A stretch of DNA of 64,000 nt from Tetrahymena thermophila SB210 (lineage: Eukaryota; Ciliophora; Oligohymenophorea; Hymenostomatida; Tetrahymenidae): contig NW_002475968.1 in assembly GCF_000189635.1 (NCBI RefSeq), positions 1-64,000 on the forward strand, given 5' to 3'. The notes beneath the pieces are model-generated. The model did no database searches, had not been told where the DNA came from, and worked only from the letters and a program-made list of their open reading frames with translations. Below, piece by piece: positions 48,601-61,079 of the stretch (position 1 is its first letter; each line of letters starts with the position of its first letter). The translations under genes were made by a program, and so were the position numbers.

Positions 48601-51016
48601 AAAATTTGTAGAAAATAATTATTCTGGAGTTTTGAGTATTTTTTCTTAATATCAAAATGAAATAAAAATTGAGGGAGATATAAACAATGTAAATCAAGCT
48701 TTATTAAAAAAAATAAAATTTTATTCTATGGTACCATAAGATTAAATAGTCTTTAATGTTCAAGTATCAGATGGAGTTAATTATGATATATTTTACACTT
48801 TCAGTTATTAACAGATAAGTTTTATTACAGAACAAGCGAAGGTTTAGCTCAAAAGTGGTGCGTCTCTTTAAAATGACTTGGCATCAAAAATTCCTGATTC
48901 TTCTATATACATTTTAGAGGCTTTTTATTACTAAGTATCATCTGATTTATACTATGGTGATAGTTCAACAAGTTTGTATTATTCAGCATAAATATTAGAC
49001 GGAGACTAGTATGTTGAAATACCAGTTAACTTTTGGTTATAGTTTTCTGCTTAAGATCGAATGTTTAGTGGTACTCCAAACTAAAGTAATTTTAATTAAA
49101 AAGTAAAAATCAAATTAAAAGTTACTGATAACTATTCGACAAACGAATAGTTTATGGAAATAACTGTTGGAAAAGTACCAGTTAGTTATGTGCTTTAAAT
49201 ACTAATTTAAGTGATAAGTCCTGTTATTGGTTTATTAGGTATTTGGAGATATAAATATCAAATTTATAACATCACAAACAAGAAAAAATACACTTATTCA
49301 AAAGAAGTAGTTGTTGCTGGTAGTATTTATCAGAAATAGATTTTATTAAATAATTAAAACATTGTGGCTGCAAATAAAGTTTTGTAATACCTAAAGAAAA
49401 TTATAACTGATGATGAAATACAAAAGTAACTAGTGAGTTACTACTCAGTAGATTCAAATTATTTGGAAATAATTTTCAATGAGAATACACTGACTTAATC
49501 TGTAAATAGTCCAGTTAATAAAAATCTATCACAACAATATGATATAAATGACAAAGTTATTGAGATTTAAGATAGCCCTGCAGGATAATAAGAGTAAATT
49601 AAATAGAATTTATAGTTCAAATATCAAGCACAGGATGAAATAAAAGATGACTAAAGTCCTCGCCATTCTCCAAGTGGTTAAAATACAGATATGAAATAAT
49701 CTGATATCTTATCAGCAAGTAATAGCCAATGTTTCCCTGCTTCAAACTCTTAATCTTAGTAAAATAGTTAGATTTTTTCTCCTAAGTGTAACTATTAGTA
49801 AAACTAAAGCATTACAATCTTTTCAAAAAGATAGTCAGTAGATTAACAGAGAGAAAACAGATAAAAAAGTATTTCAAGAAGAAAACTGACAAAGGCTTAT
49901 GAGTTTCAATAAAATTTTGTTAAACCTAATATAAATGACTAAAATGAATCGTAAAATAGAAGAAAAAAGAGCAGTATTTATCAAAATAATAGTCTTGTAA
50001 ATATATTTGACGATAACATGGTTTTAAACTACCCAAGAATAATCGATTACTTAATTGAATAAAACAAAAAAGAAAAACAAGAAAGCTACCATTTATCTGA
50101 AGAGCTTGTAAGCCAGCTTTATTAGCAAAACAGTTTCATTAGACAGACGTTTGAATCTTTTTTAGCAGAATATATCCTTCAACGAGATAACTTGTCTTAT
50201 GTTTTACTGGAGTAGTTGTAATAGAGAGCTTAGTAAATTAATAATCAAAGCCCAGACTGGTATAAATATTATTGTAATATTTAAGCTAATTTTGATGAAA
50301 TATCTTTTAATCCATTACCAAAAATAGTTTTTGATGATAATTTCCTTCTTGATAATATTAAATAATGCGTACAATTACTAAATTAAGTTAAAATTGATAA
50401 TGGAGTAGCTAAAATTCCTGTATCCCTCTATTTAATAAAGTAAGCAATAAAAGCGTGTGCTTTAGGATTTGTAAGTGATTTTGCGAAATAGAAATATAAA
50501 ACAAGCGGAGAATCTATTAATACAGAAGCATGTAATGTAAAATAAATAGTTTCCTTTAACAAAAGAGAAATAAACCTACAAATTTAGAAAAAAAAATCTT
50601 ATTTTTAAAGATTTTTGAGTATTTTCTAAAAAGATATTGTCCAAAAACCTTTGATAGATAATACTAAACTTCCTGCATGGATTAATGGAGTAGAAATTGT
50701 GAATAACAATATATTAATTTCTGGTAATCCTCAAAAAAAAGATATTGGAACTGTCTTTTTGGTTGTTTATAGTAAGGATTATTTCATTTTGAGAGAGTTT
50801 GAAATCGAAGTAGTTGATCCCAACGTTTTATAAAATGTTGCTATTTCTCTAAAAAGTGATGAAGAAAATCCATATTAGTAAAATAACTAAATAACTATTC
50901 CTGTAACCTGTTTAAAAACAATTTAAAAAGAGAAGCTTTTATCAAATTATAAAGATTAAGAAACTGTATTTACTGAGTTTAAATGCTAGCATAGCAATGA
51001 ATATACTATTTAGTGA
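45682..51016 (+). CDS. LVIVD-repeat, cadherin-like single-pass membrane protein
   Basis: Two exons, 45682-47492 and 47551-51016, joined by a 58-bp intron in phase; 5277 nt, 1758 aa. The signal peptide is MSLKFIILAFNLLMHASC. Between about residues 476 and 680 are LVIVD-type blades (LSVMDFTNPATPVYI, VVLIDISDKRNPKLLSIF, IIVLDLTEKSNPKLISSL), expected to form a beta-propeller. Before the membrane is a cadherin-like (CADG/putative-Ig) module with YYSAQILDG and MFSGTPNQ. One transmembrane helix lies near residues 1147-1170 (YVLQILIQVISPVIGLLGIW). The cytosolic tail is Gln/Ser-rich, then has a second module of the same type (LPAWINGVEI, ILISGNPQKKDIGTVFLVV, about residues 1640-1695). It is likely a surface adhesion or signalling protein; the ligand is unknown. 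Stop TGA 51014-51016. Confidence 0.85.
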
Positions 51017-51076
51017 TTTTTAATAACTTAGTATTATATTTTATTATTATTATTTTTTATGTAATTTAATGAATTA

Positions 51077-51464
51077 AATTAATATAATAAATAATAATTT
51101 ATTAAATTTAGGATTTAAGACTATTTTTATTATTCTTAAAATTAAATTTATAATTTTTAAGTACATTTTTTAATAGAATTTTATTAATATATGACTGACT
51201 ACCCCTCTATGATTCTTGCTATTTTTATAAGTATAAGTTTTTATTAGAAATATTAATATTTGATAATTTGTTTATTAGCTAACACTTTGTGTGATTTCTC
51301 TTTGCTCAAAACAAAATTTATAAATTTGTATTTGATAATTTTTAAAATTTTTTATACAAATTAATTTGATATAAAAGTTAATTAATAAATTTATTAATAT
51401 ATTTTTTATTAATTAAATTTCAAAAAATTGATATTTAATATTTTTCAAAAGAAAAAAAAAATAA
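51077..51464 (+). repeat. 5' flank shared with LRR gene 1
   Basis: Counterpart of 6631-7297, with several short internal deletions. It starts just 60 bp after the stop of the preceding gene, so the duplicated block carrying this LRR gene was inserted or arose very close to that 3' end. Confidence 0.65.
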
Positions 51465-54400
51465 ATGATATAATAGAAAAAATATTTTTACAATCTAGAA
51501 CAAGTAAATATTAATTTTCATATTAATATTATTTTAATTTATTTTTTTTAATCAAATAAGTTTTTAAGCTCTTAACTTTAATCGTTTTAGGAACTCAATA
51601 TTTATTTGAAAAATCTGTATATTTATTTGCTCATATTAATTTTATTTATTAATGCCTTTTAAAAATAAAATTTTTATTTTATTTAAAATTTTATTTTCCT
51701 AATTTAAATTATCATATTTATTCATTCATTTTTATTTAAAAACTATTTTTTAATTATTTTAACTTAATTTACATTAAATTTTTATCAATATTTAAAAAGA
51801 TCTAATCCAAATATTTAATAAGGTGTATAAAGCTTAGTTTCTGGTTTAGAAAAGTGCACTAATCTTTCAAATTTGTTACTTGATCTTTAGTAAAAATGGT
51901 TTATTTGTTTAGAATTGTGATATTTTTGAATATAAAAATGAATATTTAATAAAATAACTAACTAACACTTTTAATTTATTTATTAGTTTTTTATTTCACT
52001 TATTTTATTTTTTTCTATACTGCTAGTGTTTTTTTATTTATTTATTTATTTATTTATTTTATTATTGTTATTTTTCTTCATTTTTTTCCTTCATATTTAT
52101 TAATTAATTAACTATATATACTTTCTTCAATATAAAAAGTGGAAATTAAATTGGCACATTAAACTTAGGTTGTGGTTTAGCAAAGTGCACTAATCTCTCA
52201 AATTTGACACTTAATCTTAAGTAAAAAAAATTTATTTGTTTTTGATTTTGATATTTTTGAATATAAAAATGAATTTAAAACAATATAACTTACTAACTCT
52301 TTTAATTTATTTATTTACTTTTTATTTGATTTATTTTTCTTTTTTTTATTTGGTTTGTGTCTTTATTTATTTATTTGTCAATTTGCTAATTTAACTCATT
52401 TTTTCATTTTCTATTAACAAATTTCTTAATATTTCATTTTTTTTTTCCTTATTACAATTTAATTCTTTATGTTTTCATCATTATTTAAACAGGTACAATT
52501 AAATTGGTGATTAAGGTGCGTCAGGCTTAGGTTATAGTTTAGGAAATTGCAATAATCTCTCAAATCTGACACTTGACCTTTCGTAAAAAATTTTATCTAT
52601 TTTGTATTGAGATATTTTTGAATATAAAAAAAATTTAAAACAATATTTCTTTCTCTTTTATTTGATTTATTTGTCTTTTTTTAGATTCTACTTGTTTTTT
52701 TTCTTTCTTTGTTTATTTATTTATTTAGCTCATTTTAAATATTAAATTTTGCTTTTATTATTAATTAATTAATTTCTTATTATTTCATTTATTTTCTTCA
52801 TTTCTTCCTTCTAACTATCTAAATACATTTATATTTTTTCTTCAATATATAAAAAGTAATAATTAAATTTGTGTTGATGGTGCGTCAGGTTTAGGTTTTG
52901 GTTTAGGATAATGCATTAGTCTCTCAAATTTGACACTTGATCTTTCGTAAAAACAGTTTATTTGTTTTGGATTGAGATATTTTTAAATATTAAAACGAAT
53001 TTAAAATAATATATCTAACTAACTCTTTTAAATTATATATTAGCTTTTTATTTAATTTATTTTTCTTTTGTTTAATTCTATAAATGTTTATTTATTTTTT
53101 AAATCATTTTTTTTTCTTCTAAATTTGCTTTTATTATTAATTAATTTCTTATTTTTTCATTTTTTCATTATAACTAACTAATTAACTACATATATTTTTT
53201 TTAATATTTAAAAAGGTATAATTAAATTGGAGCAATCGGCGCATCAGGATTAGCTAGTGGTTTAGGATAGTGCATTAATCTCTCATATTTAACACTACAT
53301 TTTTAGTAAAAACAATTTTTATTATTTTTGAATATTTTAACAAATTTAAAAGAATATAACCAACCCAACTGACCTTTAATTTATTTATTAACCCTTTATT
53401 TCATTTATTTTTCTTTTACTTTATTTATTCTATATTTGTTTTTTTTATTAATTTAAATCATTTTTATTTTCAACATTTTGCTTTTATTATTAATAAATAA
53501 ATTTATTAATTTCTTATTATTTCAAATATTTTCTTCATTTTTTTCTTCTAACTAATTAACTATATCATAATTTTTTCATCAATATTAAAAAGTGGAAATT
53601 AAATTGGTGATATCGGTGTAATTGGCTTAGCTTCTGGTTTAGAAAAGTGTTTTAATCTCTCAAATCTGACACTTCATCTTTAGTAAAAATGGCTTATTTT
53701 TTTTGGATTTTGATATTTTTGATATTAAAATGAATTTAAAACAATATAAATCACTCTTTTCATTTATTTGGGGTGGGGGGGGGGGTTGATTTGAGAAACC
53801 ACTCTTAAAAGCTAAAGAATCTTTAATTTTATTTAAATAACTTATAATCGAATCCTAATGGTGATTATATTCAAAATATACTAGAAAAATGGTAGCATAT
53901 TAATTTTTATATAAATTTAAGTTTTAAANNNNNNNNNNNNNNNNNNNNNNNNNNNNNNNNNNNNNNNNNNNNNNNNNNNNNNNNNNNNNNNNNNNNNNNN
54001 NNNNNNNNNNNNNNNNNNNNNNNNNNNNCCCCCACACCCAATTTATTTATTAATTTTTTATTTCATTTATTTTTCTTTTGTTTGTATCTTGTTTGTGTAT
54101 TTTATTTATTTATTTCCTTATTTAATTACTTATTTTTTATTATTAATTTAAATCGTTTTTTCATTTTCAACTTTTGCTTTTATTGTTAATTAATTAATTT
54201 CTTATTATTTCATTATTTTTTTTTTCCTTCTAACTAACTAATTAACTACATATTTTTTCTTAAATATTTAAAAAGTAATAATTAAATTGGCGCAATTGGT
54301 GCATCAGGTTTAGGTTCTGGTTTATAAAGGTGCACTAATCTCTAAAATTTGGCACTTAATCTAGAGTGATATTTTTTAATATTTAAATTTATTTAAAACA

Positions 54401-55537
54401 ATTTTACTCAATCTTTTAATTTATTTATTTATTAGCTTTTATTCATTAATTTTTTTTTTTTATTCTGCAGTTTTTTGTTTGTTTATTTAACTTCTTGTTT
54501 AATCTGTTTTTGCTTTAATTATGAATTAATTAATTAATTTTTTATTTTCATATTTTTTCTTTATTTTTTCCTTTTAATAACAAATTAACTATATATTTTT
54601 ACTTTAATATTGAAAAAGGGAAAATTAAATTGGTAATCAAGGTGTATAAGGCTTAGGTTATTGTTTAGAAAAGTGCAGTAATCTCTCAAAGTTGACACTT
54701 AATCTATAGTGATAATTTTGAATATTTAATGTTTTTAAAACAATATAACTCACTCTTTTAATTTATTTATTTATTAAGTCTTTATCTGATTTGTTTTCTT
54801 TTTTTTATTTATTCTGCTTCTATTATTTTTTCATTTATTTCTTTGCTTGTTTGCTAATTTAACTCATTTTTTTATTTTCAACTTTTGCTTTAGTTATTAA
54901 TTTCTTATTATTTCTTCATTTTTTTCTTTTAAATATTAAATTAACTACATATTTTTTCTTCAATATTTAAAAAGGAAAAGTCATACTAATGGTGAAGGTC
55001 TGTGTGAATTAGGTTCTAGTTTAGGAAAGTGTACTAATCTCTCAAATTTAACGCTTTATTTTAAGTATACACAGGATTTATTTTGGATTATTTCATATTT
55101 TTTATTACTTCTAACTAAATATTTATATTAATTTTTATATTTAAAAAGTTGCTATTAAATTGGTAATAAAGGTATATTAGGCTTAGGTTAGGGTCTAGTA
55201 TAGTGTGCTAATCTCTTAAATTTGAGACTTTATCTTAAGTAAAAATAATAAAATTTTATTTGTTTTGGATTGTGATATTTTTAAATAAAAAAATGAATTT
55301 AAAACTAAATAACTAACTCATTTAATTTATTTATTAGTTTTTTTTTTATTGTATTAAAATTTTTTATTTATTGATTTTTAAAGTAATATTTTATTTAAAA
55401 ATTTTATTCTATTTTTTTATTTTTTTTAGTAATTTATATTAATTTAAATTAAAAGTTACATCAGTAGTAAATCAAAATAATTGAAAGTAATGCTTATCAA
55501 GTCAAAAAGATTAGTTATTTATAAAATAATTGCATGA
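51465..55537 (+). CDS. LRR gene 3: ten leucine-rich-repeat exons, spans an assembly gap
   Basis: Exons: 51465-51503, 51561-51616, 51800-51889, 52140-52220, 52493-52582, 52857-52946, 53216-53305, 53593-53682, 54276-54365, 54619-54708, 54975-55064, 55149-55238, 55456-55537. Together 1068 nt, 355 visible aa, no internal TGA. The start MIQQKKYF and cap FLSSQLQSFQ match gene 1 almost residue for residue. Repeats carry LGxGLxKCTNLSNLTL. One exon (52140-52220) is 81 bp, having lost three codons in frame; all others are 90 bp. The C-terminal cap has MLIKSKRLVIY and stops at TGA 55535-55537. The last repeats are more diverged and separated by shorter introns (84 bp before the last LRR). An N gap and foreign sequence sit in the intron after 53682. 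Product as for LRR gene 1. Confidence 0.85.
53771..53789. other. G-run adjoining the gap
   Basis: A stretch of the form GGGG-T-G(11)-TT interrupts an LRR intron. Its counterpart after the Ns is a C-rich CCCCCACACCC at 54029-54039. No similar run occurs in the other LRR introns except in the palindrome at 8.4 kb. Confidence 0.85.
53799..53928 (-). repeat. 130-bp inverted copy of an OGFR-gene segment, abutting the gap
   Basis: Identical, as far as I can read, to the reverse complement of 56795-56924, which covers an exon end and the start of an intron of the OGFR-domain gene. It has no role in the LRR gene. It begins just after the G-run and ends exactly at the first N, which points to an assembly or chimeric-read artefact. 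Confidence 0.9.
53929..54028. other. Assembly gap, 100 N
   Basis: Exactly 100 Ns, the customary placeholder for a gap of unknown size. It lies in the intron between LRR exons 53593-53682 and 54276-54365 of LRR gene 3. Confidence 0.99.
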
Positions 55538-56044
55538 TAAACATGTGGTGAAATTGAAAAAATAAATATAAAAATATTTGTTTCCTTTAATTTAATATTT
55601 TTTATTTTATATAATTCTGTTATCGCATCGCGTAAGTTAACCTAAATAAAAGAAAGATAGATATATTGGTTTAACAGTATTGAAATTGATCAATTTTATA
55701 ATACATAAAATATAAATTTTTCCTATTAATTAATTCTATAACATAGATTGAATTCATAATTTTAAAAATAAATAATCTTATTTCCCTCAAAAAATTCAAA
55801 CGATTGCTTAATTTTCAAAAGAATTATATTTGGCATTTAATTATTTGGTATCTATATATATTCATAATAATATTTTATTTTCAGTTATCATATATATAGA
55901 GATCATTATATTAACTAAGATATTAAAAAATCTTTATTTAATTTTTTTACATCAAAATAAATATATTTAAAGTTAAAACAAAATATCTAAATTATTTTAT
56001 TAATTTTTAAAATATTGAAATGATTTTTTATTTTTTTTGTTTGA
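55538..56044. other. Intergenic between convergent genes
   Basis: AT-rich spacer between the 3' ends of LRR gene 3 (+) and the OGFR-domain gene (-). No feature was recognised. Confidence 0.5.
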
Positions 56045-57386
56045 TCATAAATGTACCCCATGTTTTGCTTCTTTCAGGTTTCTTAAGTAAATTGACTCTC
56101 TTTTTATATCCTATATAGTAGCAAAGCAGTTATCCTATAAGGTTTCTACTTATAATTAATTATTTTCATCTATTTCCCCATATATTTACCATTCCTCAAA
56201 AACTTTCAATCTAGATAGTTATCTTAATGGTATTGTTTAAGGAAGTTCTTACCATTTTAATACAAGAGGTCTTTTGTCTTCTGCAAATTTTTAATAACCC
56301 TTTTCCCCATAAATTTCTTTTTCTAAAAACTTAACAAGAGAAATAGCATATCTCCTAAATCCAACATTATTAAAGTGACAAAGTATTCTTCTTATCCTCA
56401 TGTGATTATGATAACTGGTAATAAAAGTTTCATGATATCTCTCTTTATAATTATCAGCTCTTTAGACTTCGCCTGTTATATTGTTAACAATTTTCATTCC
56501 AAAAAACTCATAAATGAGATCATAAGCCCTTTTAGTAAAATAAATAAATAAATAAATATGCTTAAACAAATTGATAACTAAATAATTAACTACTCTTATC
56601 AAATTAAGTTAATTACTTTTTTAATCTATTAGCTATAACTGGATTTTTAATGAATTCCTCTGCTTCTTCTTGTTGAAGAGGATCAGACCCATTGTTAAAC
56701 CTTGACTAAAAGAAATTCGGAAATAGCCATTGCACGTATCCATGATGAGTTTCAAGGAGCTTAAATTTACCTTTCCTAATAAAATTTGAAGTAATTTAAA
56801 ACTTAAATTTATATAAAAATTAATATGCTACCATTTTTCTAGTATATTTTGAATATAATCACCATTAGGATTCGATTATAAGTTATTTAAATAAAATTAA
56901 AGATTCTTTAGCTTTTAAGAGTGGCTTCTAAGTTATTTTTTTTCAATTGATTAGTTATTTGACTCATTTGACTACTTTTATTCCTAATATCGTTAATTAA
57001 TTCATGTTCAAAAAATATAAATTCACAAATTTAAAAAATGCTACTACTTCTTCTTGTTGGATCTTATTTTACTACTCAATAGTATCATTCACTTTTTGGA
57101 TTGTATTTGCAACATTTTTCTTTTCAATTATCTCATGCTTAGAAGGGGATTTATTTTTTTAGTCATCTAAGCTTGAGCTAGATTTTTTTATTTCTTCTGC
57201 TATTTCTGTATCTGAATCTGATTTGGAGTTAGTAGACTAAATGCTCTTCATGCCTACTTAATTTTTTGATTTCTTCATTGGCTTATCTTCTAATTAATCT
57301 TTATCACTAATTTTTGAATCTTTTGAGCTAAAGTAATCAGTTAGTTTTTTATTTTTGTACTGATTGGAACCCTATTTCATAGACAT
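56045..57386 (-). CDS. Opioid growth factor receptor (OGFR) conserved-region protein
   Basis: Start ATG 57386-57384; stop TGA 56047-56045. The Ser/Lys-rich N-terminus (MSMKQGSNQYKNKKL) is followed by the OGFR region: NLQFYLNN, SNPNGDYIQNILEKW, HHGYVQWLFPN, SRFNNGSDPL, LIYEFFGMKIV, SYHNHMRIRRILCHFNNVG and GFRRYAISLVKFL. The order and spacing match the family's conserved core. An intron begins at GTAGCATATT, splitting a Trp codon, and another falls after NRLKK. The intron joining the N-terminal part to NLQFY was not resolved. The molecular role outside vertebrates is unknown. The 130-bp segment at 56795-56924 recurs inverted at the assembly gap. Confidence 0.85.
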
Positions 57387-57812
57387 TAATTGTATTGTTT
57401 TGATTTTTTATAAGATAATAAGTATTAGAATAATTTAATTAATTACTTAATTAATATTAATATTTTATCGACTTTTATTTTCCGCGAATTTGATTTTTTT
57501 TGGATATTATCAAATAATTTATTAGAAATTTGATATAAATTAAATAGCTGGTTTTGTATTTATTGATACAACTTTATTGATTTATCTATTTGGTATGAAA
57601 CATATAAAAAAGAATGAATAAATAAATCTGATAAAATCCATACAAATAAATTTGCGCCTCTATATTATACAAAGAGTCTTAATTATAATAAAATAGAATG
57701 AGGAATTGTATAGAACAAATAACCAATTAATATCAATATATTTATTTGTCTATAGATGCATTTGTCTCCTGTTAAAAATTATTAAAAGTGTAGAAAAAAG
57801 CAAAAAATCTGA
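57387..57812. other. Intergenic between OGFR and DCTN4 genes
   Basis: AT-rich spacer upstream of the OGFR gene and downstream of DCTN4. Nothing specific was seen. Confidence 0.45.
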
Positions 57813-60185
57813 TCAAATTTAATCTAGAAGTTTTCCTAGATTTATAACAACTGGAAATACAAAGCTATAACTTTTATCACTTTCATATTCGACATCTAAG
57901 TACATTTAGAATCCAAACTATTTTATAGATAAAAGATTTAGATTTATTAACTAATTAATTATATATATAATTTACCTTGACGTCTATTCCTTAAGGTTTA
58001 TCTTTCTTGAGCTTTAGAATAAATTCAAACAGTTGCTAAGTAGTACCAGAACTAGTTGATTAAGATTTGTTTATGTCTAAAAAGTCAACAACCTTCATTT
58101 CAACCCTTTCCTTTCTTAAAACAATAAGCTAGTAATAATCATGATTTTAATAATTATGAATTTAAGCGAACTCAAAGTCCTCCTCCAAGTTGTCTAATTA
58201 GACATTCATGGTGTATTATTCGCTCTCATTTTCCATAACTAAAACAACTGAAAATTCATCACTAACTTTGTTATAGTGAATTTTTCGTATATGGATCAAA
58301 GGACAGTATTCACTATTTAAAAATAAAAATTAGTTTAAATTGATAAAATATAAAAAGTAATCAGTCAAGTTAATTAAAGTTGTTAAATTTTTTATTATTT
58401 AAATGAACTTATTAAAGCAAATAAAAATATTTAACATATTTTCAAAGTTTTATTTTCATTTCATTTATTTATTTCATATTTCAAAAAATTAAAATAATTT
58501 CAAAGAATTTTTTAATTTAATCTATTAAGATATAAAAATCAGCTTTATAGTATTATAGCATATAGCCAAGCTATTATTTAAAATTCATTCACTTTATAAT
58601 GTTATTATCGATTTTTAAATCTTAATCGGAGAAGATAAAATTTTATACTGAATTAATGAAAAAAATTGAATTATTTTTATTCAGTAAATTTGAGGATAAA
58701 AAATAGATACTAACTTTTTAAAAAATGATTGAAAGTTTAAGGTTTTCATAATTTATATTAATTACTATAAAAAGAAAGCAAGCTTAAATTCAGTTGTATA
58801 AGTATGATTCGCGTCTGGTTTTATAATTATCTTTTTGCAGTCACAACAAGTTCTAATTTTACGAGATTGAAGCTAAACAGGAATTGGAACCATTCCTGCT
58901 TTGTGTTTTGGCTGAAGAAGAGGATATTTCAAGCAATCTTCGCTAGTTGTCACTTTTAAAATTTAATAAATTATTCTTTATAAAATGAAATTTGTTTAAA
59001 TATTTAATACAGAGTTCATAATTTTTCAAATTAACAAAACTATTTAGCTCTTCTTGCAGTGAATCAAAATCTTCACAGTAAAAATTTTCAAGGTTTTAGG
59101 CAAGGTTTTCAGGGTTTTGAGGGCCTTCTTATTCTTCTTCTTTGATTAGTTTATATGTCATTAATCCCTTCAAATCAATATTATACATTTAATTGCTAAC
59201 TTCTTCTTCTTTAGCTTTTTACTATTCATTGAATTTATCAAAGGACCAGTTTTTAGTCAATTAATCTCTAATTTGAATAAATATTTCATTTGATTGTTAG
59301 AATCTTTCATATATTAGTTTGGTATTAAATTATTTACATTTGAGGACTTCCAAAATAATTTGAGAAGTTCATTTTCTTTCCTATTTTAGGATTCATTTTA
59401 ATCTTCCTTTCTTTTTAAATTTTAGCTAAAATTAACAAAAAATATATCAAAAAAAAGAATTTTAAAATACCTTTTTCAATTTGCATTTGCAATTCTTTAT
59501 ATTTAGAGAGGATTTTTTAAAACTTTTTATGAAAAAATTTTAATGAAAATATAAAATAATTTGAATTTTATTACATGCTTTTGCTAAGGATCAGCCTTTT
59601 CTTTCATTTTTACAATGCATTTATCTTGATAATTATTAGAATAAATTATTTATTTCAAAAAAGAAAATTAGATGAATTTAAAATAATTTTACTAGCCAGA
59701 TCTTTTGATTTCTCTTCAATGAAGTTAATTGAAATGGAATTCCATGAACAAAACTAACAGTAAAGATACACTTTTCTGATTTTAAAGAAAGAGAGTTTAA
59801 TGGTTAAATATTAATCTAAAAATAAACTTCTACTCAGTTGATTATTCTTTCATTTCTGTTAAGGTATGGCGACAAAGAGGACATTCAAAACAATTTTAGC
59901 AATGATAGCGAATAGTAACTTCGCTAAGGTTTGTTGAGTGCAGACAATTTCTGCAAAAATAAGAATGGACTTGCACCTATGTGCAGAATCTGCATTAAAT
60001 TTTTGAGCATCTAAAAATATATAATAGAATAATGTTAAAAGAAATAAAAGCATTTTTTTATTTTAAATATAAAAGCGAAATTCTTACGATACACAACAAT
60101 ATAGCTCTTCCCTTTTAAACTTTCTACCACATTCACAAAAAATATGAATGTAAGGCTTTTGGTCTTCTTAAGTAAATTAGTACAT
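57813..60185 (-). CDS. DCTN4: Dynactin subunit 4 (p62)
   Basis: Start ATG 60185-60183; stop TGA 57815-57813. The N-terminal exon (MYQFTQEDQK) carries the first Cys pair, FCECGRKFKREELYCC. The next exon carries CRFC, HSYFCRNCLHS and YHCQNCFECPLCRHTL, the Cys-rich zinc-binding block of dynactin p62. After a helical middle region come LQPKHKAGMVPIPVQLQSR, CCDCKK and IIIKPDANH, the second conserved Cys motif. A beta-rich C-terminal part ends at LGKLLDQI. The last intron lies between DVK and FGFQMYLDV, phase 0. p62 sits at the pointed end of the dynactin filament and helps cargo binding by dynein; the same role is inferred. A decayed copy of its first exons lies upstream, about 0.9 kb away. Confidence 0.88.
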
Positions 60186-61079
60186 AATTATTAATAAATA
60201 AATAATATAAATTGAAAAGTTTTAAATATCAGAAATAAATATCTTTTGCTTGTTTGTTAATAAAAAAACTTTTCTTTCAAAAATCATTTAATAAATTTTA
60301 CTAGATAGAGAGGTAGTAAGTAATATAGGTTTTTCATCTAAAAATACTAATTCTATTATATAAGGTTTTATGCATGAATCATGTTTTAAATAAAACCATA
60401 CTTTTTTATAAATTTATAAATTTTAATTTAAATTAAATCCATTTTATTTTTAAAAAATTCATATTCATTTAAAATAATGAAGATCATTTGAACATTATAC
60501 ATTATTCTTTACCAAAATAATGATAAACTTTTTATGAGTCTAAATTATTTATTTTTTAGTTAGTTTTTATTTTAAAAATAATATGTTAATTAATCTAATT
60601 GAAGTTTTTTAAATAACTAGATAGCAAAGTAATTACCTTTGATAACCTAAAAATAAAAGTGTACTTATATTTAATGAATTTGCTTTTAACTTTAAGTTAT
60701 CACCATTAAATAAAAAATTCTTAATATTTTTTTTTAAATAAACTTAATAGATACAATTTTAATACGTTTTTGAAAGCATTTATTAAAATTTTAATTAATC
60801 ACTCTCAAGAAAGATTTTATGCAAATGGAAAAATATTATAGAAAATAATTATTTTTTAATACCCATCTAAATATCGATTTTCAAAAATAAATTTAGTTAA
60901 ATAAATTATTTTGCCTTTCTTAATTTAGTAAATAATTCTTAATATTTGAATAAAAAATACTCTTAGATTTTATACAAAGTTTGTAAAGTAAATATATTAA
61001 GTAGTATTACATAAGTCTTCTCTTTCTTTTTAATAGACCTCTTAATAATTATTTATCATATAATATTAGTCTAAAAAGT
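60186..61079. other. Intergenic between DCTN4 and its decayed copy
   Basis: AT-rich region. The part next to the DCTN4 start (60186-60300) is matched by 61560-61640 beyond the decayed copy, so the duplication included upstream DNA. Confidence 0.5.

Larger units (their letters stand above)
51800..55238 (+). repeat. Tandem exon-intron units of LRR gene 3
   Basis: Ten units start at 51800, 52140, 52493, 52857, 53216, 53593, 54276, 54619, 54975 and 55149. Normal spacing is 340-377 bp. The interval across the gap is 683 bp, and the last is only 174 bp. Introns resemble those of LRR genes 1 and 2. Confidence 0.88.

Noticed and set aside
53771..54039. G-run and C-run as possible telomere repeats.
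   Set aside because: Tetrahymena telomeres are GGGGTT repeats; these runs lack that period and sit in the middle of a gene next to an assembly gap.
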